DNA of 64,000 bases from Dictyobacter kobayashii (GCF_003967555.1 NZ_BIFS01000001.1:3038001-3102000), one strand, 5' to 3'. Positions 43,085-52,635 are shown, counted from the first letter of the stretch. Numbers and translations are program-made. Notes: generated by a model not told the origin, from the letters alone.

Positions 43085-43936
43085 ATGCCAAAGCTTAGCG
43101 ACCGCTACTATACGGGACGTGAGGCACAAAGGAAGCTCGGTATTACTGAGCCAGCACTCAGGAACCTTGTAAACCAACGGAAAATCAGGAAGGTAATCCC
43201 GCCAGGAAAGCAGTATGGTGTCTATCTAAAGGCTGAGATAGATGATTATGCAGAAAAATGGATGGCCTTTTTGACAGCCAAAGAGCCACCTAAGACCACG
43301 TTTGAAATAGCGCAGTTATCTGACATGGACATGGTTTATGATGTCGCTTTACGGGCCATTGGACCTACTATGAGTGCAGAATTGCGCCGATCCTGGCTGG
43401 GGAAGAATCCCGAAAGCTGCTATGTCGTAAAACATGATGACAAAGTGGTCGCATTCTTTCACCTCTTGCCTTTGAAGGAAGAGTGCTTAATGGACTTCAT
43501 GGCAGGAAAAATAAGAGGCTGGAACATCACGGCCGACAACGTAGAGACTTATGAAGAAGGCAAACCTGTAAACTGCTTATTAATCATTGCGAGTGAGCCA
43601 GATCTTAACGACACAACAAGGATGCATTATGTGTCTAGACTTTTGAGAGGAATCAGGCAGGAGCTGGGGAAACTTGGAAGGAGAGGCGTTATATTCTCCA
43701 AATTTTATGCTACCAGCGAAACACCTACAGGTATTGCAATGTCTATTCACGCAGGTATGCAAGAGTACGGCCAGAGGCTTAATAAGAGGCTAACATTTGT
43801 TCTGGACCCGGAAACGTCAACCTCTTTCCTATTAGGCGACTACAAAGAAGGTCTAATGGAGTGGCAAAAATCTCACAAACAGAACCGTAAGAACCGTATA
43901 TCACCTGCTAATGGACAAACAAAAACACCCGCCTAA
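43085..43936 (+). CDS. Excisionase-like HTH domain fused to a GNAT-like domain
   Basis: 283 residues. Residues 8-60 (YYTGREAQRKLGITEPALRN, then VNQRKIRKVIPPGKQYGVYL) look like a MerR/HTH_17 winged helix as in excisionases. From about 75 the protein resembles a GNAT acetyltransferase, with MVYDVALRAIGPTMSAELRR, CYVVKHDDKVVAFFHLLPL and a later YVSRLLRGIRQELGKLGRRG helix. The tail is basic. GGGAGG lies eight bases before the ATG. It is the last gene of the element and faces its right end. It may regulate excision or modify a host target; neither is shown. Similar proteins appear to recur in Ktedonobacteria mobile regions, from memory. Confidence 0.7.
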   Translation: MPKLSDRYYTGREAQRKLGITEPALRNLVNQRKIRKVIPPGKQYGVYLKAEIDDYAEKWMAFLTAKEPPKTTFEIAQLSDMDMVYDVALRAIGPTMSAELRRSWLGKNPESCYVVKHDDKVVAFFHLLPLKEECLMDFMAGKIRGWNITADNVETYEEGKPVNCLLIIASEPDLNDTTRMHYVSRLLRGIRQELGKLGRRGVIFSKFYATSETPTGIAMSIHAGMQEYGQRLNKRLTFVLDPETSTSFLLGDYKEGLMEWQKSHKQNRKNRISPANGQTKTPA

Positions 43937-43984
43937 AAGCAGGTGTGAAGCGTGTTATCTGTATAATTTAAGTGGTACTACAGC

Positions 43985-44021
43985 TTACAAAACCGTTGCT
44001 CTACCACTGAGCTACTTCGGC
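43985..44021 (-). repeat. Right attachment repeat: displaced tRNA-Thr 5' half
   Basis: Identical over 37 bp to 37804-37840. It lacks the T arm and 3' half, so it is not a functional tRNA gene. It keeps a promoter upstream on the minus strand and is therefore probably transcribed into the end of the element. Confidence 0.9.
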
Positions 44022-44095
44022 ATGATGTGTAGTTCGCCGACTACGTTGTAGATTATACAGATAACCTTTCTGGCTGTCAAGCTTTTTTTATGGAG
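44022..44095 (-). promoter_or_regulatory. tRNA-type promoter upstream of the displaced 5' half
   Basis: On the minus strand TTGACA, a 17-bp spacer and TATAAT form a consensus promoter ending about 30 bp before 44021. A leader hairpin GTAGT...ACTAC follows. The copy at the left end has its own different promoter, TTGACA-N17-TATACT. The rest of the space to 44351 shows no gene. Confidence 0.8.
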
Positions 44096-44351
44096 AATTT
44101 TGGGGTAGCTTTTTTGAGCAGATGAGATTTTTAGCTTTTTTAACTCTTACTCAATAACTGCTCTAATTAGCGTTGTTGGGCTTATGTTGTGCTCGCGCTG
44201 CCAGCTTTATCGTGCTAGAAATATTTCCTAAGTGAAATCTAATCCAAAATGGCATATTTGTCGAAACCGCATTCTTTTCCAGGCCGTGTTCTTCATTAAT
44301 TGGAAGTAATTTTAGCGCTGTTTTTAATAGTGATGGTGGGGATTTAGAATT

Positions 44352-44750
44352 ATGCAACAACTGAAAGAATCATCCCATATGGGACAACATAGATTACACA
44401 AAACGATATTAGTGGTAGAAGATGATGATAGTATTGGCTCTCTTCTGATCGATGCTCTCGCCCAGGAGACGTCTTATAATGCTGTGCTGGTGCCGGATGG
44501 CTTCGAGGCCTTGAGGGCTGTGCGCTCTCTGAAGCCGTCCCTGATAATTACTGATTATCGCTTACCACAAATGGATGGTCTGGAATTGTATGATCAGATG
44601 CATTCAATGGATGAGGTTGCCGATGTGCCAACCATTCTGATGAGCGCATATATGCCTGTCGATGAGGTGCAGAAGCGTGACCTGGTGAGCTTACATAAAC
44701 CTTTTGAATTGGATGATCTACTAGATACGGTGGAGACGTTATTGAGGTAA
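44352..44750 (+). CDS. Single-domain response regulator (CheY-like receiver)
   Basis: 132 residues. The receiver fold has the acidic pair VVEDDD (22-27), phospho-acceptor Asp in LIITDYRLPQMDG (near 69), the Ser in LMSAY and Lys in LHKPF. No output domain, so it probably acts by protein contact within a phosphorelay. No cognate kinase is adjacent. A terminator hairpin follows at 44789. Confidence 0.9.
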   Translation: MQQLKESSHMGQHRLHKTILVVEDDDSIGSLLIDALAQETSYNAVLVPDGFEALRAVRSLKPSLIITDYRLPQMDGLELYDQMHSMDEVADVPTILMSAYMPVDEVQKRDLVSLHKPFELDDLLDTVETLLR

Positions 44751-44788
44751 TCAAACATAATGTTATGATTTTATACTCTTCTGGTTAA

Positions 44789-44822
44789 AAAGGATGCCCG
44801 CAAATAGACGGACATCCTTTTT
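44789..44822 (+). terminator. Rho-independent terminator
   Basis: AAAAGGATGCCCG and CGGACATCCTTTT pair around a short loop and end in a T run. It lies between the receiver gene and the convergent DUF2785 gene and can serve both. Confidence 0.75.
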
Positions 44823-44849
44823 TGTATTTGTTGGATGATTGTTTTTATT

Positions 44850-45716
44850 TTATTCTTCTGCTGTCTTCTTCTCGAGGTAGACTTCGTCTTGTTTATAGAG
44901 TGTGGACGAGATGCGCTCTGTGACCAGCGGAGCCATATTATCCCAATGCAGTAAAAAGTAGAGGCTGCGTAAAACATTTTTGGCGTTGGTGATACGGGTC
45001 CAGGATACTACATCTAGTTCACGAGAAGTTGAGCACATGTCGATCCAGTTGTCGATGAAATCCTCATCAACCTGACGCCCAATGATGATGTGGTAGGCAA
45101 TTTTAGCCAGGCGAATATCTTCTTCATGATAAAGGGGTTTGCCCAGGGTAGCTAGTTCACTGACCTGGACCAGGATTTCCTGGCGGTCTCTGGCTGACAT
45201 GTGGGGATGTTGAGCGCATTCATCCAGCGCGTCTGCCAGGTGAGCCATCGCATGTGCCCATCCTTTACCTTCGATATAGCCACGCCAATCTTTCTCTTCC
45301 TGGGCATAATGAAAGAGTTTTTCTTTGACATTGATGATCGTCGAGGGTGGAAAATGGGGATCAGGCGAGTCGTTAAAGAGAATTGAGGCGATGATGAGAC
45401 TGGAAAAGCTGCGCATAAAGACCGAGTCTGTCCCTGTTTCTCCGATCCTATAGAAGAGGTGATCTCGATCAAGGGTAATTGAAAGGAGCTCTTCTAATTG
45501 CTGCTGCGTTAATTTTTGCTGATTGATGATGCCGCCTGCTAGAATGATGGAGCTCAGATCGTCTCGTAATTCTGCATCCGGGGAGGCGAGATTGGCTAAA
45601 AGGGCTTGCGCAAAGGCAAAGGGCTCGATTCCGTCAGGTAATTTGTAATTGTTAGCGGCAATTTCCTGTAAGAAATCTTTTTTGCTAGCTTGTATTTTTA
45701 GATCTTGATCTTGCAT
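44850..45716 (-). CDS. DUF2785 family protein
   Basis: 288 helical residues without signal or membrane segment. GYIEGKGWAHAMAHLADALDE (near 148-168) is the DUF2785 hallmark. The protein otherwise consists of HEAT-like helices. Function is unknown in the family. Shine-Dalgarno AAGGAG lies upstream of the ATG. It is transcribed away from the amidase and hairpin element C. Confidence 0.75.
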   Translation of the reverse strand: MQDQDLKIQASKKDFLQEIAANNYKLPDGIEPFAFAQALLANLASPDAELRDDLSSIILAGGIINQQKLTQQQLEELLSITLDRDHLFYRIGETGTDSVFMRSFSSLIIASILFNDSPDPHFPPSTIINVKEKLFHYAQEEKDWRGYIEGKGWAHAMAHLADALDECAQHPHMSARDRQEILVQVSELATLGKPLYHEEDIRLAKIAYHIIIGRQVDEDFIDNWIDMCSTSRELDVVSWTRITNAKNVLRSLYFLLHWDNMAPLVTERISSTLYKQDEVYLEKKTAEE

Positions 45717-45841
45717 GAAGGCTCCTTATTAATACCATGTTTCACATTACATACGAGATACAAGAGGTAGATGGTGACAGTATTGATAATATTTGCGTAT
45801 TTGTGGGGCAAGGATCTCTAGCCGGTTTGATTTTTCGATTG

Positions 45842-45908
45842 GCGCTCAAGAAATATACTTGTGTGGTGCAAAAAGTATATTTCTTGAGCGCGCCAGCGCA
45901 TGTCCACT
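45842..45908 (-). repeat. Tagged long hairpin element, copy C
   Basis: Perfect 18-bp arms GCGCTCAAGAAATATACT (45842-45859) and its complement (45874-45891) with a 14-base loop. The right side continues into the inverted GC tag (minus-strand reading TGGACATGCGCTGGCGCGC), the same tag as at 20192 and 59957. It lies after the stop of the amidase gene. Confidence 0.65.
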
Positions 45909-45951
45909 CAAGAGTGGCACGCTTCCCATGATGATGGGAGTAAGACACACC

Positions 45952-47387
45952 TTATATATCTTTATTAATGGCGGAAGGAAGTTGACGCTGGTGCCAATCG
46001 GTCATTTGTTGATAGGCATTAACGATACGGAGTACCGTAGCTTCTTCGAATGGTCTGCCTACTACCTGGAGGCCGATAGGTAGTCCCGCGGCGCTAAAAC
46101 CAGCTGGGAAGGCAACGGTAGGTAGTCCAGCCAGGCTAAAGGGCATCGTGATACGCAGGTAAGCGGTGGTGGCGTCTTCGCTCTGCCCATCGATCTCAAT
46201 TGTTTTTCCGGCTAGTTCCAGTGGAATGGCTGGTGTGGGAATGGTTGGTAGCACCAGGGCATCTACGCGTTGCATCAAGCTACGCAGACTGCTGGCGAAT
46301 ATACGGCGTTCTTGCTGGGCATTTAGATAGGCCACAGCTGGAATACGTTCGCCTTCCTGTAATCGGGTGCGCACCAGCTCACTATAGAGTTCACTATGGG
46401 CTGGATACCAGCCTTTCTGAGTGTGGGCCAGGGTGGCCTCAGGTTTTTGGATGGTGCGATAGAGATCCATGGTTGGCCGTGGTAGTTCGACATCGAGTAT
46501 CTCTACGCCTTCTTCTTCCAGGACGCGGCAGGCAGCCTTCCAGGCGAGGCGAACCTCTGGATCAATAGGATCTACAAAAGCATCCTGGGGATGCCCAGGC
46601 GTAGACCCTGCAGTGAGAGTGGTCCCCGGCCCTCGGCACCTTCAATCAGGGTGGCGGCGGGACGACTGGGGGGACCAGATACACTATTGGGATCACGGGG
46701 ATCGTATCTGGCGATGGCGTCGAATAGGATGGCGCAATCTTCGGCGCTGCGTCCCAGTGGGCCAACGTGATCGAGCGACCAGCTAAGTGGTATCACGCCA
46801 TAACAGCTGACGCGGCCATAGGTTGGCTTGAGTCCGGTAATACCACAACAGGCAGCCGGAATACGAATTGAGCCGCCGGTATCTGTGCCAATGGCTCCCA
46901 GGGTCATACCTGCGGCCACGGCGGCTGCTGAGCCGCCGCTGGATCCGCCTGTCGTACGCGTGTGATCCCAGGGATTGCGCGTTGGGGGCGCGTAAGGGCC
47001 ATAGGCAAATTCGAAGGTATTGGTCTTGCCAATAATGATGGCACCAGCCTTACGCAATTGCTCGATGACCATGGCATCTTCTGCCGAGATATTGTTAGCC
47101 AGTACTTTCGAGCTGGCGGTCGTAGGGAAACCCTTGACGGCGATTAAATCTTTGATCGCAATGGGAATACCATGTAGAGGACTGCGATAGAGGCCAGTGC
47201 GTTGCTCACGCTCGGCCTGCTCAGCGTCCTGCAGTGCCTGCTCACGTATAACGTTCACGAAAGCCTGGATCTCTCCATCAGCTTCGTCAATCTGCTCTAA
47301 TGTCTCTAAGACCAGTTCTGTGGGTGTAATAATCCCCGCATGAATCTCGTCTGCAGCTTCACGTATGGATGTATAAGGCATTAGCAT
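45952..47387 (-). pseudogene. Amidase signature family enzyme (frameshifted)
   Basis: About 478 residues when repaired. The Ser-cisSer-Lys triad is visible: GIPIAIKDLIAVKG with Lys, [14 protein letters not shown] and [12 protein letters not shown] with both Ser. The frame breaks in the C4 run near 46583. One added C restores GIPQDAFVDPIDPEVRLAWK and joins the C-terminal part, which includes LPTIPTPAIPLE and LAGLPTVAFPAGFSAAGLPIG. It hydrolyses amides in the cytoplasm; it is GatA-like in sequence, but no gatC or gatB is adjacent, so a general amidase is more likely. Confidence 0.85.
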
Positions 47388-47525
47388 CTACTCTCTTTTG
47401 AATCGTTGTGTTATGTGATTGAGATAGCTATAGATCATCTGGCAAAGGCGGAAATCTTATAAGCTCTATTGTATCAGGCTGTAAACTTCTTTATATCACA
47501 CACAACGAATAGATTGAAATGCTGC

Positions 47526-49037
47526 TTATTTTCTGACTTTCTCGCGCCCCCCGACCAGTACACTTTCTTTGACCGGGGCTTCAACGGCGAGTGGGAGGGT
47601 AACTATGAACGTACTACCCTGACCCGGCTGGCTCTCGACTCGAATGTTTCCCTGGTGGGCCTGGACGGTCCAATCTACAATCGCCAGCCCGAGTCCACTA
47701 CTGCCACCGGCATCGCGGACACGAGCCGGATCAACGCGGTAAAAACGCTCAAATATGTGGGGCAGATGTTCCTGGTCGATGCCGATACCTGTATCCTGGA
47801 TGGATATAATTGCCTCTTTTGCCGTACTCGTCACACTCAAAGTAACTGAGCCTCCGGCGTTGCTATAGATGATGGCGTTATCAAGCAGGTTCATCACCAT
47901 CTGAATCAGCCGCGTCTCATCTCCCATCACTGTGGTAGGCTGCAGTTGGGCGCGGTAAATGGTCACATGATGATCTTCCGCGATGGTATCGGCGTTGGCG
48001 GCCACCACATCTGCCAGTAGATCGAGCCGTACCGGTTCGCGTTCCAATCTGGTTTTCCCCTCATCGCCACGAGCCAGGGCCAGCAGATCATTGATCAGGC
48101 GGCCAAGCCGTTCGGCCTCTGCGTTCACATTACGCAACACGGATATATATTCTTCCTGGGTAGTCGCATGGAGCAGGGCTACATCGGTAGTACTGCGAAT
48201 AACTGCCACCGGGGTCCGTAATTCGTGTGAGGCATCGGCCACAAAACGACGCTGGCGTGAGAAGACCGTATCCAGACTTTCAATCATTTCATTCAAGGTA
48301 ACGGCCAGAAAATGCACTTCGTCGCGGGCGGCCGGTACCGGCACACGTTGCTGAAGATCACCCTCTTTAATCGAGCGCGCGGTGCGAATCAAATTGTGGA
48401 TAGGCGCAAAGGCGCGCGAGGCTAGCCAGTAACTGCCGAGGGCACTGAAAAGTAGCACCACTATGCCCATAATTAACAATTCTTCGGCCACATGGTGGAG
48501 CATATCCTGTAGTTCACCGGTAAATTGCCCTACCTGTACGATAGCAATTAATTTACCATCTTTATTAATGGTGCGGCTATAGATACGAGCATTCTGTTGA
48601 CCATCTATAGTGGTCACGGTCGCCTGCCAGGGTTGTCCCTCAAGCGTCTGAGTGATGCTGCTGGAGGGCACGCGTAGTAAGCGAAAGGCGGGGGTCGTGC
48701 GGAACGGCTTGCCATTTGCATCCAGGAGGCGGACCAGAATATCGTCATTCACATCGGACGATGTGACGGCGCGGTTAGTGGCTTCCTGGTCAAATCCGGG
48801 CAGCTCGCCAACCGACTCATGCATCTGGATGGTGCCATTTTCCATATAGATCTCGCCGGCAATCTGTTCAGCGCGGCTCTGCAGGGCACCGTCCAGGCTG
48901 CCCGCTAGCGAGGTCTGTAAATGCTTATAGAGGAACGCGCTGGCGACAAATAGAAGAATCGCAAAGACACATGTGAACCAGAGTGTTAATTGCAGACGAA
49001 TACCTAATGGCCATAAAGGTTTTTGAAATAGTTTCAT
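47526..49037 (-). CDS. Sensor histidine kinase (HAMP, HisKA, HATPase)
   Basis: 503 residues. Two membrane helices (about 15-37 and 185-207) bound an extracytoplasmic sensor. A HAMP linker follows (207-260), then the H box ADASHELRTPVAVIRS with the phospho-His (near 272) and an ATPase domain with NLLDNAIIYSNAGG, DTGIGIDQEHLPHIFERFYR and GGSSGLGLAIV. Its ATG overlaps the stop of the response regulator gene by four bases (ATGA), so the two are translationally coupled. The signal is unknown. Confidence 0.95.
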   Translation of the reverse strand: MKLFQKPLWPLGIRLQLTLWFTCVFAILLFVASAFLYKHLQTSLAGSLDGALQSRAEQIAGEIYMENGTIQMHESVGELPGFDQEATNRAVTSSDVNDDILVRLLDANGKPFRTTPAFRLLRVPSSSITQTLEGQPWQATVTTIDGQQNARIYSRTINKDGKLIAIVQVGQFTGELQDMLHHVAEELLIMGIVVLLFSALGSYWLASRAFAPIHNLIRTARSIKEGDLQQRVPVPAARDEVHFLAVTLNEMIESLDTVFSRQRRFVADASHELRTPVAVIRSTTDVALLHATTQEEYISVLRNVNAEAERLGRLINDLLALARGDEGKTRLEREPVRLDLLADVVAANADTIAEDHHVTIYRAQLQPTTVMGDETRLIQMVMNLLDNAIIYSNAGGSVTLSVTSTAKEAIISIQDTGIGIDQEHLPHIFERFYRVDPARVRDAGGSSGLGLAIVDWTVQAHQGNIRVESQPGQGSTFIVTLPLAVEAPVKESVLVGGREKVRK

Positions 49038-49711
49038 TGTGTTGGCTCCTTTAATTGATAGCCAGAGCCACGAACAGTATGGATGACATCTGGTTCACCA
49101 TCAGCACACAATTTGGTGCGTAGATAACGAATATACACATCGATCACATTAGAGAGATGTTCGGCATCATAATCCCAGACATGTTCAGCGATCATATCGC
49201 GGCTGAGCACATGATGGGGATGGCGCATAAGGAAATCCAGGAGCGCATATTCTTTACTGGATAGGGTTAGTGTGCGCTCGCCACGTCGGACCTCGTGGGT
49301 GCGTGTATCCAGGGCGATATCCATGAAGCGCAGGATGGGCGATTGGGGGGCCTGGTCGCGGCGCAAGAGGGCGCGTACACGAGCCTCAAGCTCTTGAAAG
49401 GCAAATGGTTTCGTCAGATAATCATCCGCGCCCATATCCAATCCTTTGATGCGCTGATCCACCTTATTTAACGCGGTGAGGAAGAGGATCGGAGCTGTTT
49501 GCTGATGTTCACGTAGTTGTTGGCAGACCTCCCAGCCGTTGAGGCCAGGTAATAATACATCCAGGACAATCAGGTTATAGGAGAACTTAAAAGCCCGTGC
49601 CAGTGCTTCTGGCCCTGTGGCTACCAGGTCAACATCATAATGATTATTTTCTAAGCCTCTTTTGAGATCCGGTCCCAAGGTAGGATGATCTTCGACAACT
49701 AAGATATGCAC
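49034..49711 (-). CDS. OmpR/PhoB-family response regulator
   Basis: About 225 residues. Receiver domain with VVEDHPTLG, phospho-Asp in LIVLDVLLPGLNG and Lys in DYLTKPFAF. The winged-helix output domain (from about 130) ends RYLRTKLCADGEPDVIHTVR and GSGYQLKEP. The GTG start at 49711 (VHILVVEDH) has AAGGAG six bases upstream; the earlier ATG lacks a site. Upstream partner of the overlapping kinase gene. Confidence 0.94.
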   Translation of the reverse strand: MHILVVEDHPTLGPDLKRGLENNHYDVDLVATGPEALARAFKFSYNLIVLDVLLPGLNGWEVCQQLREHQQTAPILFLTALNKVDQRIKGLDMGADDYLTKPFAFQELEARVRALLRRDQAPQSPILRFMDIALDTRTHEVRRGERTLTLSSKEYALLDFLMRHPHHVLSRDMIAEHVWDYDAEHLSNVIDVYIRYLRTKLCADGEPDVIHTVRGSGYQLKEPTQ

Positions 49712-49840
49712 GCAACACTCCTTCATAGAGTTACGGTTTTGATCCCTTTGCTTTCAAATGTGATCTTTGACACAGTACCTATTAATTTAGCAGAGAAAAA
49801 TGAATTAAAGATGAAGTTTTTGTCCGTTTTAAAAATTGGC

Positions 49841-50602
49841 TTAACGATGAACCGTGCCATCGGGCATGGTGGCCCCTTTCAGGGAGCGAACTTTTGCTAA
49901 CTGATCTGTGGTAAGTCCACGGGCGTCGCGTAAGTTGGCTCCGGCCAGGTTGGCTCCAGTTAAATTGGTATTGTGCATATCGCTGGCATGCAAATCGGCT
50001 CCACTCATATTAGCGCCCGAGAGGTTGGTAAATATTAGAATCGTGTCGTTGAGGGTCGCACCATGCAGGTCTGCCCCACTCATATTAGCTCCCACCAGGT
50101 AGGTATCACGGAGATCGATCATGCTCATATGCGCATTGCTGATATCAACATCTTGTAGATTGAGTACTACACTATCATTACTAACGAGTTTTGTTTGATA
50201 AATAAAACGCATTAATTCGGCCTTGCACTCCGGGTCCAGGCGGCTGAAGGCATCCCGGGTCAGGGCATCGGCGGCTATCTTGGCGGGATCAGATTGTTTA
50301 CGTTTAGTCAGCAATTGATCATGTACTAGCATATCAGATATCTTGTTAAGGTAGTTTTGTAAGATTGTTTGATTTTGTTGGGTGCGGGCCAGTTGAATTT
50401 GTGTATTTTGAGCTTGTAAACTAAGTGTACGAGCGTTTAGAGCCTGGAATAGATTAGTTAGCACGAACCCTGCTAGAAGCAAGATTATGACCAGTGGAAT
50501 CAATAATCTATTCCAGGGTGAAGAGCCTTTCAGATGCCCTCTCTCAGGTGTCTGAGGTGGTTCTGAAGGCTGCTGGATATCCTTGGTGGTCATATCTTCC
50601 AT
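49841..50602 (-). CDS. Membrane-anchored pentapeptide-repeat protein
   Basis: 253 residues. The cytoplasmic N-terminus ends in a basic stretch before one membrane helix (about 34-54, LLIPLVIILLLAGFVLTNLF). A helical region follows, then pentapeptide repeats (about 160-240) with the A(N/D)L/MSGA pattern, e.g. GANMSGADLHGATL and GANLAGANLRDA. These repeats form a right-handed beta helix. Role unknown; it lies upstream of a two-component pair on the same strand but 130 bp away. Confidence 0.88.
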   Translation of the reverse strand: MEDMTTKDIQQPSEPPQTPERGHLKGSSPWNRLLIPLVIILLLAGFVLTNLFQALNARTLSLQAQNTQIQLARTQQNQTILQNYLNKISDMLVHDQLLTKRKQSDPAKIAADALTRDAFSRLDPECKAELMRFIYQTKLVSNDSVVLNLQDVDISNAHMSMIDLRDTYLVGANMSGADLHGATLNDTILIFTNLSGANMSGADLHASDMHNTNLTGANLAGANLRDARGLTTDQLAKVRSLKGATMPDGTVHR

Positions 50603-50963
50603 AATGGTGATCCTTTAATCCTGGCAAAGAGTAAAAAATGCTGGATGCTGATAGTTATTTATATATCATACGTCACGCATTGCCACTCTGTGAAGCAAGA
50701 AAGGTAAAGCGACTATTGTTATTACTGTTATCTATTTATAGCGTTCCCCTCATATAGTAGTAGATGCCCTTTATTCACGCATATAGTATTGCTCCAAAAG
50801 TACTAATAGCGGTCCAAAATTGGTCTGTGGTATCGCCTATCTTATAGGCTGCTGTAGAATGAGAAGTTGCTTGTGCTTGAATGTCATGTTACTATTTAAA
50901 GTGAACTACTCTGCATGTTTTTTGGGATAAAGTGAAGGTGAGTTATACTCGATCATAGAGGGA
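50603..50963. other. Divergent intergenic region
   Basis: AT-rich; separates the pentapeptide gene from the kinase gene. It presumably carries both promoters, but I see no clear consensus, RNA gene or long repeat. Confidence 0.4.
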
Positions 50964-50972
50964 GTGGATGGA

Positions 50973-52181
50973 ATGGGGCCAGGTGAAATGGTCGGTCAAA
51001 GTTTAGGACATTATCGGATTATCAGGTTGATTGGCCGAGGAGGTATGGCAACCGTTTTCCTGGCCAGAGATACCTATTTAAACCGTGAGGTCGCGCTGAA
51101 GGTTTTTAAGCCGCGTGAGGATGGGCAGGATACCTTTTTACGCCGCTTTGAACGTGAAGCGCAGATTGTAGCTCAACTGGAGCACCCTAATATTTTAACG
51201 GTTTATGAGTATGGTCGCTACAATGGTATGGTGTACTTTGCTATGCCATATTTGTCTTTAGGTTCTTTGCGCAACTATCTGCAACAGCAGCAGCAGCTCT
51301 CACCGCGCGATGCCCTCAATCTACTTACGCCTATCCTACGTGCCTTACAGTATGCCCATGATCGTGGGTTGATCCATCGCGATATCAAACCAGACAATCT
51401 GCTATTTAAGGCGGATCAATCGCTGGTCCTCTCGGATTTTGGGTTAGTAAAGGTACTGACGGATGAAGGAGAAGGGGAGAGGGATGCGTTATCCGGTTTT
51501 GCCACCCACACCAATAGCATTATGGGTACCCCCCAATATATGTCCCCTGAACAAATTCAAGGTAAAGCGGTTCCCGCGAGCGATATCTATAGCATAGGTG
51601 TCGTACTATATGAGCTCTTGACCGGGCATGTGCCATTTATCGCCGATACGGCTATCCGTGTTTTGACGATGCATCTCTATGAGCAGCCCCGCTCGCTATG
51701 TGAGCTTAATCCTCAACTCCCTGAGGCCTTAGAAGCGGTCGTGTTGCGAGCCCTGGCAAAAGATGCAGAGCAGCGCTATCAACGGCCGATCGACTTTCTC
51801 TATGCCTTAATGCGGGTGGTAATTGGTGACGATGTCAATAACGCGTTGCCCTTGCCTACCAATCGAAATCCTTTATCAATTCAGTTTGCCGATGATAATG
51901 TCTGGTCCCTTGTTCCTTCAGCGGGAAATGAAGCTGAGAAGGATAAGTCCAATGCACCGGCATATAATGCCATGCTGCGAGCCCCGGCCCCCTCACCTCA
52001 ACTAAAGCATTCTCAGTTAAGCACCGCTGTTTTACCGGCGACCATTGCTCGCTATGCTGCCAGCCAGCAGAGGGGAGCCCATACATCTTCGCGAATTTTT
52101 CCCGTCATTATATTTTTAATTTTACTGGCGGCGGTGCTGCTAGGTATCCTGTGGATCTGGCCGTGGTTGATAGGGGGATAA
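50973..52181 (+). CDS. Membrane-anchored Ser/Thr protein kinase
   Basis: About 402 residues. Kinase domain (12-275) with GRGGMATVF loop, VALKVF lysine, IHRDIKPDN catalytic loop, LSDFG and GTPQYMSPEQ. A linker of about 90 residues leads to one C-terminal membrane helix (about 375-398, IFPVIIFLILLAAVLLGIL), leaving only a short outside tail, so there is no external sensor. The ATG at 50973 has GAGGG at suitable distance; a GTG at 50964 is the alternative. Substrates unknown; the next gene may be co-transcribed. Confidence 0.92.
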   Translation: MGPGEMVGQSLGHYRIIRLIGRGGMATVFLARDTYLNREVALKVFKPREDGQDTFLRRFEREAQIVAQLEHPNILTVYEYGRYNGMVYFAMPYLSLGSLRNYLQQQQQLSPRDALNLLTPILRALQYAHDRGLIHRDIKPDNLLFKADQSLVLSDFGLVKVLTDEGEGERDALSGFATHTNSIMGTPQYMSPEQIQGKAVPASDIYSIGVVLYELLTGHVPFIADTAIRVLTMHLYEQPRSLCELNPQLPEALEAVVLRALAKDAEQRYQRPIDFLYALMRVVIGDDVNNALPLPTNRNPLSIQFADDNVWSLVPSAGNEAEKDKSNAPAYNAMLRAPAPSPQLKHSQLSTAVLPATIARYAASQQRGAHTSSRIFPVIIFLILLAAVLLGILWIWPWLIGG

Positions 52182-52362
52182 GCAACCGCGAAGCATACAA
52201 AAAGGGCTATCTCGCGAAAAGCATTATCGAATTTTAGCTGTTTATATGGTATTATGCAAATATATTCATGCCAGGAACTAAATTGTAGTCGTTGTGATGT
52301 TTCTACCGTACATCACGTCTGTCTACTACTGAACGAATAGTTACCTATGCTGGAGGCATTTG

Positions 52363-52635
52363 ATGGAGGACCGACCTGTCAAGCAGATTCTTGCTGAGAT
52401 CCACCAACAACTTAAGCCGTTGTCGGAACTGGCGGCATCAATCATTACTCAGGCAGAGTTGCAAGCGTACACTGAAGATCTGTATAACCAATTAATAGAG
52501 GTTGCCTACGATGGCATCGCTTTTGTGACAAGTCTGGAGGTTGGCCAGGTGATTACGCAAGAAGAGATAGATGAACGCGATAAATTGGTCGCGCGCGCCC
52601 AACGTTTGATTCTTGATGCTCCGAATGCTAAGTAA
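52363..52635 (+). CDS. Small helical protein of unknown function
   Basis: 90 residues, MEDRPVKQILAEIHQQLKPL at the start and ITQEEIDERDKLVARAQRLI near the end; acidic and predicted helical with no membrane segment. The GGAGG Shine-Dalgarno sits seven bases upstream of the ATG. It follows the kinase gene by 180 bp on the same strand. No family recognised. Confidence 0.65.
   Translation: MEDRPVKQILAEIHQQLKPLSELAASIITQAELQAYTEDLYNQLIEVAYDGIAFVTSLEVGQVITQEEIDERDKLVARAQRLILDAPNAK

Larger units (their letters stand above)
37841..44021. mobile_element. 6.2-kb tRNA-Thr integrated element
   Basis: It is bounded by a 37-bp perfect direct repeat, one copy inside the intact tRNA-Thr. It contains a tyrosine integrase next to the tRNA end, a second truncated recombinase, replicase-like and small unknown genes, several unusual repeats, and an HTH-GNAT gene at the far end. 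No capsid, conjugation or antibiotic genes are seen, so it is best called an integrative element or satellite-like island, probably decaying. The tRNA 5' half and promoter are supplied by the element side, an unusual integration mode. Confidence 0.85.

Noticed and set aside
43985..44021. A second tRNA-Thr gene
   Set aside because: Only the 5' half through the anticodon loop is present; the variable loop, T arm and acceptor 3' strand are missing.
44163..44360. A 65-residue leftward protein near the receiver gene
   Set aside because: No ribosome site and it overlaps the receiver gene start; composition fits non-coding DNA.
45737..45948. Small proteins on both strands over hairpin C
   Set aside because: They are created by the inverted repeat itself and lack ribosome sites.
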